Of a stretch of DNA of 64,000 bases, positions 19,382-29,860 are shown piece after piece (positions within the stretch are counted from its first letter, which is position 1; each line of letters begins with the position of its first letter). Both the position numbers and the translations under genes were made by a program. The notes beneath the pieces were generated by a model that was not told the origin of the DNA, searched no databases, and saw only the letters and a program-made list of their open reading frames with translations. This DNA is from Cyclobacteriaceae bacterium (GTDB lineage Bacteria; Bacteroidota; Bacteroidia; Cytophagales; Cyclobacteriaceae): NCBI GenBank assembly GCA_012033595.1, contig JAAUQL010000017.1, positions 1-64,000 of the forward strand, in the 5' to 3' direction.

Positions 19382-22300
19382 ATGAATAAAGTTCTACTGT
19401 TAATTTCGCTAAGTTTCCTAATCATCTGCCCTCTTGTAGCTCAGGATGCTCAAAGCACCATTACCGGCATGGTGACCGGAATCAATGGAGACCCCATTCC
19501 AGGCGTCAACATTTTCATTCAAAATACTACTATAGGTACTATTTCTGAATTTGACGGTTCGTACGAAATCAACGTTCCTGCCGAGGCACAATTTATTGTG
19601 TTTAGCTACATCGGCTATCTGACCACTGAGGAGCCTATCGACAATCGCAGCATCATAAACGTGGTTTTGCTCGAAGATACCAAACAGCTCGAAGAAATAG
19701 TGGTGACGGGATACACCTCACAAAAGAAGGCCGACGTAATTGGCTCCATCTCTTCCATCAACCCCGAATCGGTGAAAGATATGCCGATTATCGGAATCGA
19801 CCAGGCCCTGCAAGGACAAGTAAGTGGTGTTTCTGTAACCCAGTCATCGGGCACACCGGGTGGAGGAATTATGGTGAGGGTTCGCGGCAATTCATCCATA
19901 AGCAGTGCCAATCAACCAATGTATATTATTGACGGCATACCGGTTCGCGACGGAAGATTGTCCACCAGAAACTTTGGTGGTCAAAATGACAATGCCTTGT
20001 CGACCATCAACCCAAATGACATCGAATCGATTGAGATATTGAAAGACGCATCGGCCAAAGCCATTTACGGATCGAGAGCGGCTAACGGTGTAGTACTAAT
20101 TACGACCAAGCGTGGCAAAAAAGGCGCTCCTACCTCTTTCGACATAGATGTACAACGGGGCATCATCAATCCGACCAATACCATAGAGGTACTCAATGCC
20201 ACTGAACTGCTGGCATTGCAGCGTGAAGCCCTGGCCAATGCTGACGAAAATCCGGACGATGCCGGCCTGCCCGGTGTCACCGACGCAGTAAACACCGACT
20301 GGCAAGATGCCGTGATGCGACAGGCCATAGTCGAACAATACCAGATATCGACCAGAGGAGGATCGGAAAAAACGCAATTCTACATGAGCGCCAGCTACAG
20401 GGCAGAAGAAGGTGTAATGCTCAATAATGACTTTAAGAGGGCTACCTTTACCACTAACCTCGACCATCAGGCCAACGAAAGGCTGTCACTGGGTCTCAAT
20501 CTTAATTTTGCCCGGACAAAAAACAACCGGGTAAAAGGTGACAACTTCCTGGATGGGGTGTACAATGCAGCCATTACCAGCCTGCCCTATTATACCCCGT
20601 ATGACGAAGACGGCAAACTAATCGCACCAGGCGATGCCGGATACGCCGAAATCCCCAACTTCAACCCCGTAGGCCAGGCCATAGAACCTCGGTTCGATAC
20701 CTATGCCACCAAAGTGCTGGGCGGCTTGTTTGCCAAATATGAGATATTGCCCAATCTGATGCTGATCTCTAAAGTAAATGTGGACTACCTCACCACCATC
20801 GAAGATCAGTTCGAACCCACCACCACGGCTATCGGCGGATGGCTGGAAAGTGTAGGAAGTCAAGGTTATGGCATATATAGCACATCGGAAGCTTCTACCC
20901 TGCTCAACAACAATGTGCTCACCTACAATACCTCGATAGGAGCAATCCACGAGATCAGCGCTTTGGCAGGAACAGAATTTATCAGCAGGACTTTTCGAAG
21001 TGGCTCTACCACAGGCATATTATTTCCCAGCAACGAATTCACTTATTTATCTTCTGCGGGCTTAATATTGGATGGATCCTCTTTTCTGGTCAACAGCGGC
21101 TTGATCTCTTTCTTTGGAGAAGCAAATTACAAATATAAAAGCAAGTATCTGGCTAAAGTCAGCGCACGATACGACGGCTCATCCCGATTTGGTGAAGACC
21201 GAAAATATGGCTTTTTCCCAGCCTTTTCAGTAGGTTGGAGGATGACCGAAGAAGAATTTCTCAAAGACTATTCATGGCTTGATGATCTGAAGTTGAGGGT
21301 CAGTTATGGCCTTACGGGCAATGAGCGCATTGGCGATTTTCAGTACCTGGCCACTTGGAATGCCACCATCGCATACAATGGTGTACCGGGCACTGCCCCC
21401 GCTACCCTGGGAAACCCCAATCTGGGATGGGAGCAAAACACCGAATTTAATGTGGGCTCTGATCTCGCGTTGTTTGCGGGCCGGTTCCAATTCACCTTCG
21501 ACTATTATTACAATGTCACCAACAACCTGCTCTTAAACGAAGCTTTACCCTATACCACTGGTTTTTCTTCGATTCTTGGCAATCTTGGCGAAATTACCAA
21601 TGAAGGCATAGAATTGACCATTACCGCGGTAAATGTTGATAAAGCTTTGAGATGGACCAGTCAGTTCAATATCTCGGGCAATAAAAATATCGTGCAAAAA
21701 CTAGCCACCGACGAGCCGCAGTTTCCGGGCTACCAAACCTTTACCAATAGCACCCACATTATAGCTCCGGGCAAACCATTGGGTACCTTCTGGGGATTGA
21801 AATACCTTGGAGTGGATCCAGGTACTGGCGATGCGATATATTATGACAAAAATAACGACGGACAATTAACGGCCAGTGATGGCACCTTTATCGGCGATGC
21901 TCAACCCGACTTTTTTGGAGGTTTTACCAACACATTACGATATAAAGGCTTCGACTTTACCGCCTTTTTGCAGTTTAGCTATGGCAACGAAATGATCAAC
22001 TTCGGCAACACCACCCTGCTCAATTCTGGTGAGGAAATCAAAAATAATCAGTCTGTAAAAGCGTTGAAGCGATGGAAGAAAGAAGGGGATATCACTTCCG
22101 TTCCAAAATATGAATTTGGCAATACTGAAAACAACCGATTTAGCTCTCGGTTTGTTGAAGATGCCTCATTTCTCAGGCTAAAAAACATATCGTTGGGCTA
22201 TACGCTTGGCGAGGTAATGTTGGCCAAATTGAGGCTAAACGGCCTGCGCATTTATGCATCGGGAACCAACCTATGGACACTGACCAACTATAGTGGTGCA

Positions 22301-22408
22301 GACCCCGAAGTAAACAGCATTGACGGTTCGAGCACCGCTCAGGGACTCGATCTATATACGTTTCCTCAGGTGAAGACAATTTTGATAGGTTTAAACATCA
22401 GTTTTTGA
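19382..22408 (+). CDS. SusC/RagA-family TonB-dependent outer membrane receptor
   Basis: A 1008-residue outer-membrane transporter. Signal peptide (residues 1-21), then a carboxypeptidase-regulatory-like sandwich (ITGMVTGINGDPIPGVNIFIQ, about 25-105), the SusC junction LEEIVVTGYTSQKK, a plug domain (about 115-225) with QALQGQVSGVSVTQSSGTPGG and VRVRGNSSISSANQPMYIID, and a 22-strand barrel ending in the aromatic residue of LIGLNISF. With the SusD partner it forms a lidded channel that takes up oligomers using TonB/ExbB energy. The gene leads a five-gene operon with a protease, which suggests peptides as cargo as in Porphyromonas RagAB, not glycans; no glycoside hydrolase is present. The SusD start overlaps the stop (TGATG). 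Confidence 0.93.
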   Translation: MNKVLLLISLSFLIICPLVAQDAQSTITGMVTGINGDPIPGVNIFIQNTTIGTISEFDGSYEINVPAEAQFIVFSYIGYLTTEEPIDNRSIINVVLLEDTKQLEEIVVTGYTSQKKADVIGSISSINPESVKDMPIIGIDQALQGQVSGVSVTQSSGTPGGGIMVRVRGNSSISSANQPMYIIDGIPVRDGRLSTRNFGGQNDNALSTINPNDIESIEILKDASAKAIYGSRAANGVVLITTKRGKKGAPTSFDIDVQRGIINPTNTIEVLNATELLALQREALANADENPDDAGLPGVTDAVNTDWQDAVMRQAIVEQYQISTRGGSEKTQFYMSASYRAEEGVMLNNDFKRATFTTNLDHQANERLSLGLNLNFARTKNNRVKGDNFLDGVYNAAITSLPYYTPYDEDGKLIAPGDAGYAEIPNFNPVGQAIEPRFDTYATKVLGGLFAKYEILPNLMLISKVNVDYLTTIEDQFEPTTTAIGGWLESVGSQGYGIYSTSEASTLLNNNVLTYNTSIGAIHEISALAGTEFISRTFRSGSTTGILFPSNEFTYLSSAGLILDGSSFLVNSGLISFFGEANYKYKSKYLAKVSARYDGSSRFGEDRKYGFFPAFSVGWRMTEEEFLKDYSWLDDLKLRVSYGLTGNERIGDFQYLATWNATIAYNGVPGTAPATLGNPNLGWEQNTEFNVGSDLALFAGRFQFTFDYYYNVTNNLLLNEALPYTTGFSSILGNLGEITNEGIELTITAVNVDKALRWTSQFNISGNKNIVQKLATDEPQFPGYQTFTNSTHIIAPGKPLGTFWGLKYLGVDPGTGDAIYYDKNNDGQLTASDGTFIGDAQPDFFGGFTNTLRYKGFDFTAFLQFSYGNEMINFGNTTLLNSGEEIKNNQSVKALKRWKKEGDITSVPKYEFGNTENNRFSSRFVEDASFLRLKNISLGYTLGEVMLAKLRLNGLRIYASGTNLWTLTNYSGADPEVNSIDGSSTAQGLDLYTFPQVKTILIGLNISF

Positions 22409-23756
22409 TGAATTATAAAATATACATAGCGGTTTTTATTGCCCTTGGCGGGCTGTTTTCATGCGGTGACCTGCTGACACCGAAACCGGTGGATCGGATT
22501 TTAGATGACCAGGTACTCACCGATGCCAATTCTGCCCGGGTGGTACTCACATCTGTGTATCGCAACCTGGCCAACCTGGGTGCGCCAAAGATCATCGCCG
22601 GAGACCTCACCGCAGACAACCTCATTCACAATGGCACCTTTACCCAGTTTAGGGAAATCAGCAATAAAGACATTTCGGCCTCTAACGGCTCTGCCAGCTC
22701 GATGTGGGAGGTAATTTACAGCCTCACCTATGTGGTGAATTTTTTATATGAAGGGCTTCCGAATATCGACATTTCACAAAATGACTATGATGAGATCACG
22801 GCTGCGGCAAGTTTTTTACGGGCTTATGCCTATTTTGTAGGTGCCTATACCTATGGTGGGTTGCCAATCGTGAAGTCTACTCAGGTAGATGAAAACCGGT
22901 CTGTTGCCAGAGCCTCATTTGAGGAAACACTCGACTTTGTGGAATCTGAGCTGCTATATGCCCTCAATAAACTGCCTGCCGAATCTTTCAATAGCGGCGA
23001 GGCTACCAACGGGGCAGTGAAAGCACTTTTAGCGCGCTATTATTTGTATAGGCAAAACTGGTCTGAAGCAGAAAAATATGCTACAGAAATAATCGAAGGC
23101 CAGGGAACCAAAACCTACACCCTGGAACCCATCTTTGCCGATGCTATTGACGATTTTAGCACAGAGTCGATCTTGGAAATTGTATATAGTGCCAATGACA
23201 ACCCCGGAACTTCCACCGACTTTAGTATCAACAATTTATTCGAAAGCCGACGGGAGATAATTCCCTCAAGTGAAATGGTGCTTTCATTGCAAATGATGGA
23301 GGCAGCAGGAATGTAATGCTGGAGAATGATCCGAGAAATGTTCGTGGAGCTGATAATGGCTACACGATAGTTCGATATGGCCCTTTCGACAATATTCAAC
23401 TATTCCGTCTTGCCGAAATGTACCTGATCAGGGCCGAGGCGCGGGCACAACAAGACAAGATTTCGGGCAATCAAAGCGCACAGTCTGACATTAATTTGCT
23501 TCGGGAAAGAGCCGGTGTTCCGCTCATTCAGGGAACATCCAAAAATCAGATGCTACTGGCTATAGAAAACGAGCGCCGCATGGAGCTTTGTTTCGAAGGC
23601 CATCGCTGGTACGACCTGGTACGTACTGGCCGCGACCAGGTGGTAATGGACGAATTCACCAATAACTGGACCAGCAAAGACCAGCTTTGGCCTGTGCCGC
23701 TCAGGGAAATACGAAATAACCCTGAATTGAAAAATGCCCAAAATCCTGGATATTAA
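22408..23756 (+). CDS. SusD/RagB-family surface lipoprotein, frameshifted
   Basis: The surface lid and substrate-binding partner of the SusC transporter, 449 residues when the two ORFs are joined. Signal peptide with lipobox GLFSC, then the SusD N-terminal helices (DANSARVVLTSVYRNLANLG, SLTYVVNFLYEGLP), the TPR-like helical core (AAASFLRAYAYFVGAYTYGGLPIV; NGAVKALLARYYLYRQNW), and the C-terminal signature IQLFRLAEMYLIRAEARAQ and ENERRMELCFEGHRWYDLVRTGR. The frame breaks near 23311 after MMEAAG; the following frame continues VMLENDPRNVRGADNGYT, so one base seems lost. The start is the ATG overlapping the SusC stop; the track extended it to a TTG. Confidence 0.9.
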
Positions 23757-23768
23757 CCCAATGAATTA

Positions 23769-24602
23769 ATGAAAGGAAAACCATACATATCGCTTATCAT
23801 CTTGCTTTTTACCGTGTTGCTCTCGTGCGAAAAGCCTGAGGAAATCATATTTGAAGGTCCGTACCATGCCAGGTTTACGCAGACATCCAGTGAAATACTG
23901 GAAAACTACAAAGACCCTTTCAATATCAATTTCAATGAACCAATTTCCATAGAATTGCACCTGGCAGCCCCTTCACAAAACAATACCACCATCATTGAAT
24001 ACAAGGTTGGCGGCACTGCTGTAGAAAACCAGGATTACATTTTAGAAGATGGCGACAAAAAACGTGTGTTGATCCCGGTTGGAGAACACATTGGCAACAT
24101 CAGGTATTTACCCATCAACAATCGCGAGCAAACAGGAGACAAAACGCTTAAATTCACCATTACTTCGGTGAATAACGGATTGGATGCCGGATTTGGAGAA
24201 ACAGGAGTGAATGGGCGCTTCCATACCGTCACCATCAAAGACGATGATTGTCTGGTTGATCTCAGGAAATTTGAAGGGATCTGGGAGTTTAACCAAAACA
24301 ACGGCGAGTTTATTTATGATGTGGAAATACAGGTGGATTGGGCATCGAACAACACGATTTACATGCTAGGCTATACCGGACTCGATTCGGGGGTGTATGC
24401 CTTTGCCAATTTGGATCTTTGCCGGGGCGAGTTTGTAATCCCCGAACAAGGTCTTGCCGGCAACTTTGAACAATTGGGTGGTACCCGAACCGATGGCAAA
24501 GGTACATTCGACTCAGAAGTAGAATTTATGAATTTTTCATATTCTTATGATTTTGCGGGTCCGTCTATCCGGGAGGTGATTGCACGTAAGAAAATCGAAT
24601 AA
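23769..24602 (+). CDS. SusCD-associated lipoprotein with Calx-beta-like domain
   Basis: A 277-residue predicted surface lipoprotein. The signal peptide ends in a lipobox at LLSC (residue about 20). Residues 45-160 look like a Calx-beta/immunoglobulin-like sandwich: VGGTAVENQDYILEDG, then LIPVGEHIGNIRYLPI, then KTLKFTITSVNNG. The C-terminal part (EGIWEFNQNNGEFIYDVEIQVD) resembles DUF-type domains found in SusE/F-like accessory lipoproteins. Twelve bases after SusD, so surely co-transcribed; likely a ligand-binding accessory of the uptake system. No enzyme motif seen. Confidence 0.75.
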   Translation: MKGKPYISLIILLFTVLLSCEKPEEIIFEGPYHARFTQTSSEILENYKDPFNINFNEPISIELHLAAPSQNNTTIIEYKVGGTAVENQDYILEDGDKKRVLIPVGEHIGNIRYLPINNREQTGDKTLKFTITSVNNGLDAGFGETGVNGRFHTVTIKDDDCLVDLRKFEGIWEFNQNNGEFIYDVEIQVDWASNNTIYMLGYTGLDSGVYAFANLDLCRGEFVIPEQGLAGNFEQLGGTRTDGKGTFDSEVEFMNFSYSYDFAGPSIREVIARKKIE

Positions 24603-24606
24603 TATT

Positions 24607-25107
24607 ATGGAGAGATTGAGATTACGATATGTTTTGGTGCTGATGGTGGTGATAATGTCTGCTTGTAAGGAAGATCATGAGATACAGCCGGCTTCTTACT
24701 CGAAAATGTTGACTGGCGAAGAAAGCAAAACCTGGGAGCAGGTTTCATTCACCTATATTTTCAATGACACAGAAGTAGGCGAAATGAATGCCAACCCAAT
24801 ATATGGCATTCCCAGTTGTGCCCTGGACGACCAATACAAATTTTATAGAAAAGGCAAACTGTTAGAAGCTTTCGATAGCGGTGAGCAGTGCGATCCTGAT
24901 GCTGACGATTTACTGTTTAAAACAAGTTGGGATATCATCAATGCCAATGCAAAATTATATTTGGGAGGAAATGATTATGTGCTCAGTAAATTGACGGACG
25001 ATTCTTTGGTCTTTGGTTTTAGGGATACCCTGGTGGCTCCCGTCGGCAACAATACCTTCTGGGAATATCCCGGTATAGCGCAGTGGGTTTATAAATCAAT
25101 AAAATGA
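24607..25107 (+). CDS. hypothetical lipoprotein of SusCD operon
   Basis: A 166-residue predicted lipoprotein with signal peptide MERLRLRYVLVLMVVIMSAC giving a plausible lipobox (MSAC). The rest has a pattern of short strands and a conserved-looking pair of cysteines (PSCALDD, EQCDPDADD) that may form a disulphide. I do not recognise a family. It begins five bases after the preceding stop and its TGA overlaps the ATG of the downstream protease, so it belongs to the same operon. The ATG start is preferred over the upstream TTG of the track. Confidence 0.7.
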   Translation: MERLRLRYVLVLMVVIMSACKEDHEIQPASYSKMLTGEESKTWEQVSFTYIFNDTEVGEMNANPIYGIPSCALDDQYKFYRKGKLLEAFDSGEQCDPDADDLLFKTSWDIINANAKLYLGGNDYVLSKLTDDSLVFGFRDTLVAPVGNNTFWEYPGIAQWVYKSIK

Positions 25108-28100
25108 GTATGAGGAGTAGCGCAAGTCAACATCTGAAAACAATAGGCTCGTTGGTGCTTATGCTGCTTTTGGCAGCTACGGCTCGGGCACAAAATTGGC
25201 AAACTGCCACCAATACCACATACCTCAATTCGCTATCGGCAGAACTTGACAGAGCCTTTCAGGAATATAAACAATCGGCACAAATCTATGCCCTTGAACG
25301 CAATATCCCCATCAGGCAGGTTTTTGATAATGGTACCACGATTTCGCTAATCAGGATAATGCCGTCTGGTTTGGCAGAGTATTACAAATCGGACAATCAA
25401 CAAGCTGCTCAAAATGTGGGTACAGTACGGCTGAGACCCCGGGCCAATTTGGGACTAAACCTTACCGGAAAAAATTTCCTGATTGGCGTGTGGGATAGTG
25501 GATCCATCAACTCCGACCACCAGGAGCTTTCTGGTCGCATCGACATTAGAGACAACATCCCTTACGATGATCACGGCACGCACGTGGCTGGTACCATTGG
25601 CGCCACCGGCATCAATCCACAGGCAAAAGGCATGGCCTTCGAAGCCGATATGTTTGCCTACGAATTCAACAACGACAATTCGGAAATGGCCGCCGAAGCT
25701 GCCGAAGGACTTACCATTTCCAACCATTCGTATGGTTTGCGGACAGGCTGGGACGTGGCCAATGGCGGTACCGGCTGGCAGTGGTTTGGCGATCCCGGAG
25801 TAAGCAGTGTCGAAGACTACCGCTTTGGATATTATGACGCTTCCAATAGCAGGGTTTGGGACGATATCGCCTTCAATGCGCCTTATTATCTAATTATTAA
25901 ATCAGCCGGAAACGACCGCACAGACGTGGGAGATGGCACCCGCCCGCCCGACGGTCCCTACGATTGCCTCGAACCCAAAAGCGTGGCCAAAAACATACTG
26001 ACCATCGGTGCTGTAGACCATCTGGCCGGTGCCTACAACAACCCGAACGAAGTGGTAATGAGCGACTTCAGCAGTTGGGGGCCAACAGATGACGGGCGCA
26101 TTAAACCCGACATATCGGCCATTGGGGTAGATGTATTCTCTACATTGGCCGAATCACCGACAGCCTATGGTACCCTCTCGGGCACATCGATGTCGGCACC
26201 CAACACCACTGGAAGTTTGGCCTTGCTACAGCAATACCACGAGCAGCTATATGCAGGACGCATCATGAAGTCTGCCACGCTAAAAGGGTTGGTGATTCAC
26301 ACGGCAAATGAAGCCGGCAAAAACCCGGGACCGGACTATGAGTTTGGTTGGGGATTGCTGGCTGTTGACAAAGCAGCCAGCCTGATGACCCGGGCCAATG
26401 GAATTGACTTTATAATCGAAGAACTGAAATTGGCCGAAAACGATTCCATAGTTTACAATGTGAATGCCGAAGCCGGAAAAACCCTGATCGCAACCATCTG
26501 CTGGACAGATGTGCCGGGTACCCCCGCACCTATCAGCCTTGACCCCGCCAGACTTATGCTCGTCAATGACCTGGACATGCGCATTTACGAACCAGATGGC
26601 AAGAGAAATTTTCCCTGGATATTGGATCCTGCAAGTCCTGAAAAGGCAGCAAGCAAAGGCGATAACTTCCGTGACAATGTAGAAAAAATAGAAATTGACC
26701 CCACAGTAAGCGGAACGTATCGAATCGTGATCAGGCATAAAAACACCTTGCGAAACAAAAGCCAGGAGGTATCGCTGATCGTGTCCAATGCCAGCCCCTC
26801 GATCAGCTTGGCCACCTACTATAGAATTGGAGGTGGAGGAGATTGGAACGACCCCTCCAAGTGGTCGCTTAATAGCGGTGGTGCCAGCGCCAATGCCGTT
26901 CCCGGCGCCAGCAATCCGGTTATTTTCGACAACAACTCCTTCTCGGCGGCCAACAATACCATCAGCCTGAATTCCGCCGCCAGTTGCTACAATATCAACT
27001 ACTACACAAGTGACTCATGCAGCATCAATCTGTCGTCTTTCACGCTGAATGTGGATGGATCGCTGTATGACGAAAACGAAAAATTGAGTTTTGCCAATGG
27101 TAAAATCAGTTTCGTGGGCACCCTATCCAAAAACAATCAAATTATGCTTTCGCCAAAGGCATTCAACAATGTCGATCTGGAATTTGTCTCCCTCAATGGC
27201 TCCTGGCACATCAAGCAGGATTTTGATGTAAATAATTTGTTGATCCAAAACAGCTCGGTACTGGCAATAGATAAGACCATCAACGCCAGAGTAGTAGTGA
27301 TAAATAACACACCGGCTAACATAGTTGACCTGAGTCAGAGTGAGATCACCGGAATAAATGCGCTAACCGTAGCGCCATTGTCGGAGGTGGAGTTGATGGC
27401 ATCCAGCATCATATTAAATGGTTCCAATGGCATTTTTGAAAAGACCATTGCCTCCGAAGACATCACCTATCATAATATATCGGTGAGCAATGCCAACTTA
27501 AGCGTAATTGGCGACAATAGTTTCAACAGCATATCAGCAAATGGCGACCTGTCACTTTTTGACAACAACATTATCGACAGCCTGAGCCTGAGCCAGTCGG
27601 GCTCGTTGGTGCTAGGGGAAGGCACTACCCTGCTGGTTCGCAGGGCTTTCGCAGCCACCGGAGTGCCTGAGAATCGTATAGAGATCAGCTCGGTGGGGCC
27701 TGCTGAGGCAAGCATAGTTGGCAACGACGGAAACATCAGGTTCTGTTTCGATTACCTCGACATTACCAATGTGACTTCAGGTGGAGCCACTTCCTTTTTT
27801 GTTGGCGACAATAGCATACTCGACGCTGCCAGCACAGGTTGGTTGGCCCTGGATTGTAACGACGTATTGTTCCCTTCATTTGATGTATTGTACCCTTGTG
27901 CCATGGGTGAAGTGAAATTTGTAGATTCCAGCACCGGTTTTCCAAGCAAATGGCAGTGGAACTTCGGTAATCTGCAATTTCCATCGGAAAACACCTCTAC
28001 CTTACAAAACCCATTTCATCAATTCCGGTTCGAAGGCGAATATGAAGTCACCTTGAATGTAAAAAATGCCCTTTTTGACCAGACCATCACCCGAACCATC

Positions 28101-28598
28101 GAGATCAAGGATATTGAAAGCGGGCTAAGTGTGCCCAGCATCAATATCAATGGCACCAGACTTACAGCCTCCATCATAGCCCCTGAATATCAGTGGTATT
28201 ACAACAATGTAGCCATACCAGGCGCCAATACCAGGGTGTATGACATCGTTAATCCGGGCGTTTACTATGTCACCGTTTCTGATCAAAATTGCTTGTTCCG
28301 ATCAGAACCTACCGTAGTCACTTCAACATTAGACGTCGAAAAACCTGATGAATTCGCCATTTATCCCAACCCATCCTCAGGCGATGTGAATCTCCGATGG
28401 GCAAATTCCTATTACGGAAAAGGTAGAATTGATATTTATGATTTTCTGGGCAACAAAGTTTATAGTCGGGAAATCCGGAAAAATTCGCCGGTCTATGAGC
28501 TCACCCTTCAACTTCCGGCTCATACTCAGGGCTTACTCACCGTCATATTGCAAACGGAAAATGGCAGCTATGCCAGCAAGATCGTCGTGAAGCCATAG
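25104..28598 (+). CDS. subtilisin-like (S8) serine protease with PKD and type IX sorting domain
   Basis: A 1164-residue secreted protease. Signal peptide to about residue 30, an N-terminal propeptide-like part, then the S8 catalytic domain with Asp131 (GVWDSG), His157 (DHGTHVAG) and Ser362 (GTSMSAPN). Residues 440-570 form a beta-rich domain often seen after S8 catalytic cores (DLDMRIYEPDG). A long Asn/Ser-rich repetitive beta region follows, then a PKD-like domain (WQWNFGN, YEVTLNVKNA) and a C-terminal type IX sorting domain beginning FAIYPNPSSGDVNL and ending ASKIVVKP. It should be exported by the type IX system to the surface and supply peptides to the adjacent SusCD pair. Start codon overlaps the previous stop (ATGA). 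Confidence 0.92.
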   Translation: MSMRSSASQHLKTIGSLVLMLLLAATARAQNWQTATNTTYLNSLSAELDRAFQEYKQSAQIYALERNIPIRQVFDNGTTISLIRIMPSGLAEYYKSDNQQAAQNVGTVRLRPRANLGLNLTGKNFLIGVWDSGSINSDHQELSGRIDIRDNIPYDDHGTHVAGTIGATGINPQAKGMAFEADMFAYEFNNDNSEMAAEAAEGLTISNHSYGLRTGWDVANGGTGWQWFGDPGVSSVEDYRFGYYDASNSRVWDDIAFNAPYYLIIKSAGNDRTDVGDGTRPPDGPYDCLEPKSVAKNILTIGAVDHLAGAYNNPNEVVMSDFSSWGPTDDGRIKPDISAIGVDVFSTLAESPTAYGTLSGTSMSAPNTTGSLALLQQYHEQLYAGRIMKSATLKGLVIHTANEAGKNPGPDYEFGWGLLAVDKAASLMTRANGIDFIIEELKLAENDSIVYNVNAEAGKTLIATICWTDVPGTPAPISLDPARLMLVNDLDMRIYEPDGKRNFPWILDPASPEKAASKGDNFRDNVEKIEIDPTVSGTYRIVIRHKNTLRNKSQEVSLIVSNASPSISLATYYRIGGGGDWNDPSKWSLNSGGASANAVPGASNPVIFDNNSFSAANNTISLNSAASCYNINYYTSDSCSINLSSFTLNVDGSLYDENEKLSFANGKISFVGTLSKNNQIMLSPKAFNNVDLEFVSLNGSWHIKQDFDVNNLLIQNSSVLAIDKTINARVVVINNTPANIVDLSQSEITGINALTVAPLSEVELMASSIILNGSNGIFEKTIASEDITYHNISVSNANLSVIGDNSFNSISANGDLSLFDNNIIDSLSLSQSGSLVLGEGTTLLVRRAFAATGVPENRIEISSVGPAEASIVGNDGNIRFCFDYLDITNVTSGGATSFFVGDNSILDAASTGWLALDCNDVLFPSFDVLYPCAMGEVKFVDSSTGFPSKWQWNFGNLQFPSENTSTLQNPFHQFRFEGEYEVTLNVKNALFDQTITRTIEIKDIESGLSVPSININGTRLTASIIAPEYQWYYNNVAIPGANTRVYDIVNPGVYYVTVSDQNCLFRSEPTVVTSTLDVEKPDEFAIYPNPSSGDVNLRWANSYYGKGRIDIYDFLGNKVYSREIRKNSPVYELTLQLPAHTQGLLTVILQTENGSYASKIVVKP

Positions 28599-28676
28599 CT
28601 GTGTTATCGAATAATCGAATGCCAGGTGCATGTTCGAAGCCAGCTTGAGGCCCAATACCGGCTTAGGGGTCGTTTA

Positions 28677-29860
28677 TTATACCTTATTAGTTCTCATCCA
28701 GGAGATGGTAAAAAATGAAACCACAAAAGCCAACAACCCACTGGCAATCGCCAGCGCCACGCTTCCATACAGATACTGAACAATATTGGCCTTAATACTA
28801 TCCAGGGTATAACTTTCGACAGATAGCAAATCGACGATGGGTTCATCGACAAAAGGTATGCCCAGCACAAAACTCAGGTAAATGACAAGGGGAATCAATG
28901 GAGGTGCCGAAATATTGGCGGCCACTATAAATATGGCCTTATTGAGCCTCATCAGGTGAGACAGTGTAATGCCCACGATTAGTTGATAACCCCAAATGGG
29001 CACAATGCCCATAAAAACGCCAAATCCAATAGAAAGTGCCTTAACCCCAACCGGCTCGTCCTTATCGAAAAGTTGCTCCCGGATAAATGCCATTATTTTT
29101 TTTTTTGTGAGGCTTTTTAAAAACCTCCGGGGAAAATGGTACAAAATGGTGAGGGCGACCAGCCAGGTATTGAGCAGACTGATGCGTGTGAAATCCTGCA
29201 ATGGCCTGAAATGGGTGACCCTGGTTTCGGGAGGATCGTAGTGGATGCTGATGGGAATATTCCTGACATCGATGCCCCGCCAGGATGATTTTACGATCAC
29301 TCCACTTCAAATTCGAAGCGTCGGGAAAGATAGCGCATATTCTCCATCGCCCTGACGGGATAAAGCCTAAAGCCCGATTGCGTATCGGTGAGTTTAAGAC
29401 CTGTCTCCACTTCAAACCAAAAGTTGGAAAAATTATTGCCGAAGCTGCTTTTGCCCGGCACATTCACCTCACCCATATTCCTGGCTCCAATTACCAGCGC
29501 CTGATCACCTTTGGCAGCTTCAGCTAAAAACACGGGAATGTCTGAAGCGAAATGCTGACCATCGCTGTCGATGGTAATGACGTAGTCAAAGCCCCGAGCA
29601 AGAGCCCACTCAAAACCCTGGCGTAGCGCCATTCCTTTACCCCGATTAATATCGAAAGTGAGCACTTGGATTTTTGATGCAAATTGCTCCAGAATTTGGG
29701 TGGTGCCATCGGTAGATCCATCGTTTACCACCAGCACATCTGCAGAATAATCCAGCACGGAGGCAATGACATCAGCCAGGGTGCCGGCGTTGTTGTAGGT
29801 GGGCACTACCACGCAACATTTTAGTGCTTTCGACTTCTCTATCCACTCATTTTTTATCAT
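28677..29860 (-). CDS. GT2 glycosyltransferase fused to DUF2062 membrane domain, frameshifted
   Basis: A bifunctional-looking protein of 394 residues when ORFs 29297-29860 and 28677-29300 are joined. The N-terminal family 2 glycosyltransferase has VVPTYNNAGTLADVI, VVNDGSTDGT, NRGKGMALRQGF and the metal motif TIDSDGQH. The end of that domain (VKSSWRGIDVRNIPI, TRVTHFRPLQDF) lies in the second ORF, so the break near 29297 splits one domain; a lost G would restore VEVIVKSSW. The C-terminus is a DUF2062 domain with four hydrophobic segments (GFGVFMGIVPIWGYQ, NISAPPLIPLVIYLSF). Such fusions recur in aryl polyene clusters. Last gene of the leftward operon. It may transfer a sugar to the pigment or its carrier. 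Confidence 0.88.

Noticed and set aside
19382-23756. Polysaccharide utilisation locus
   Set aside because: SusC and SusD are present but no glycoside hydrolase, lyase or hybrid regulator; a protease is the only enzyme.
28677-29300. Separate gene for the DUF2062 protein starting at the GTG overlapping the glycosyltransferase stop
   Set aside because: Its first 40 residues complete the glycosyltransferase domain, so one fused gene with a lost base is more likely than two coupled genes.
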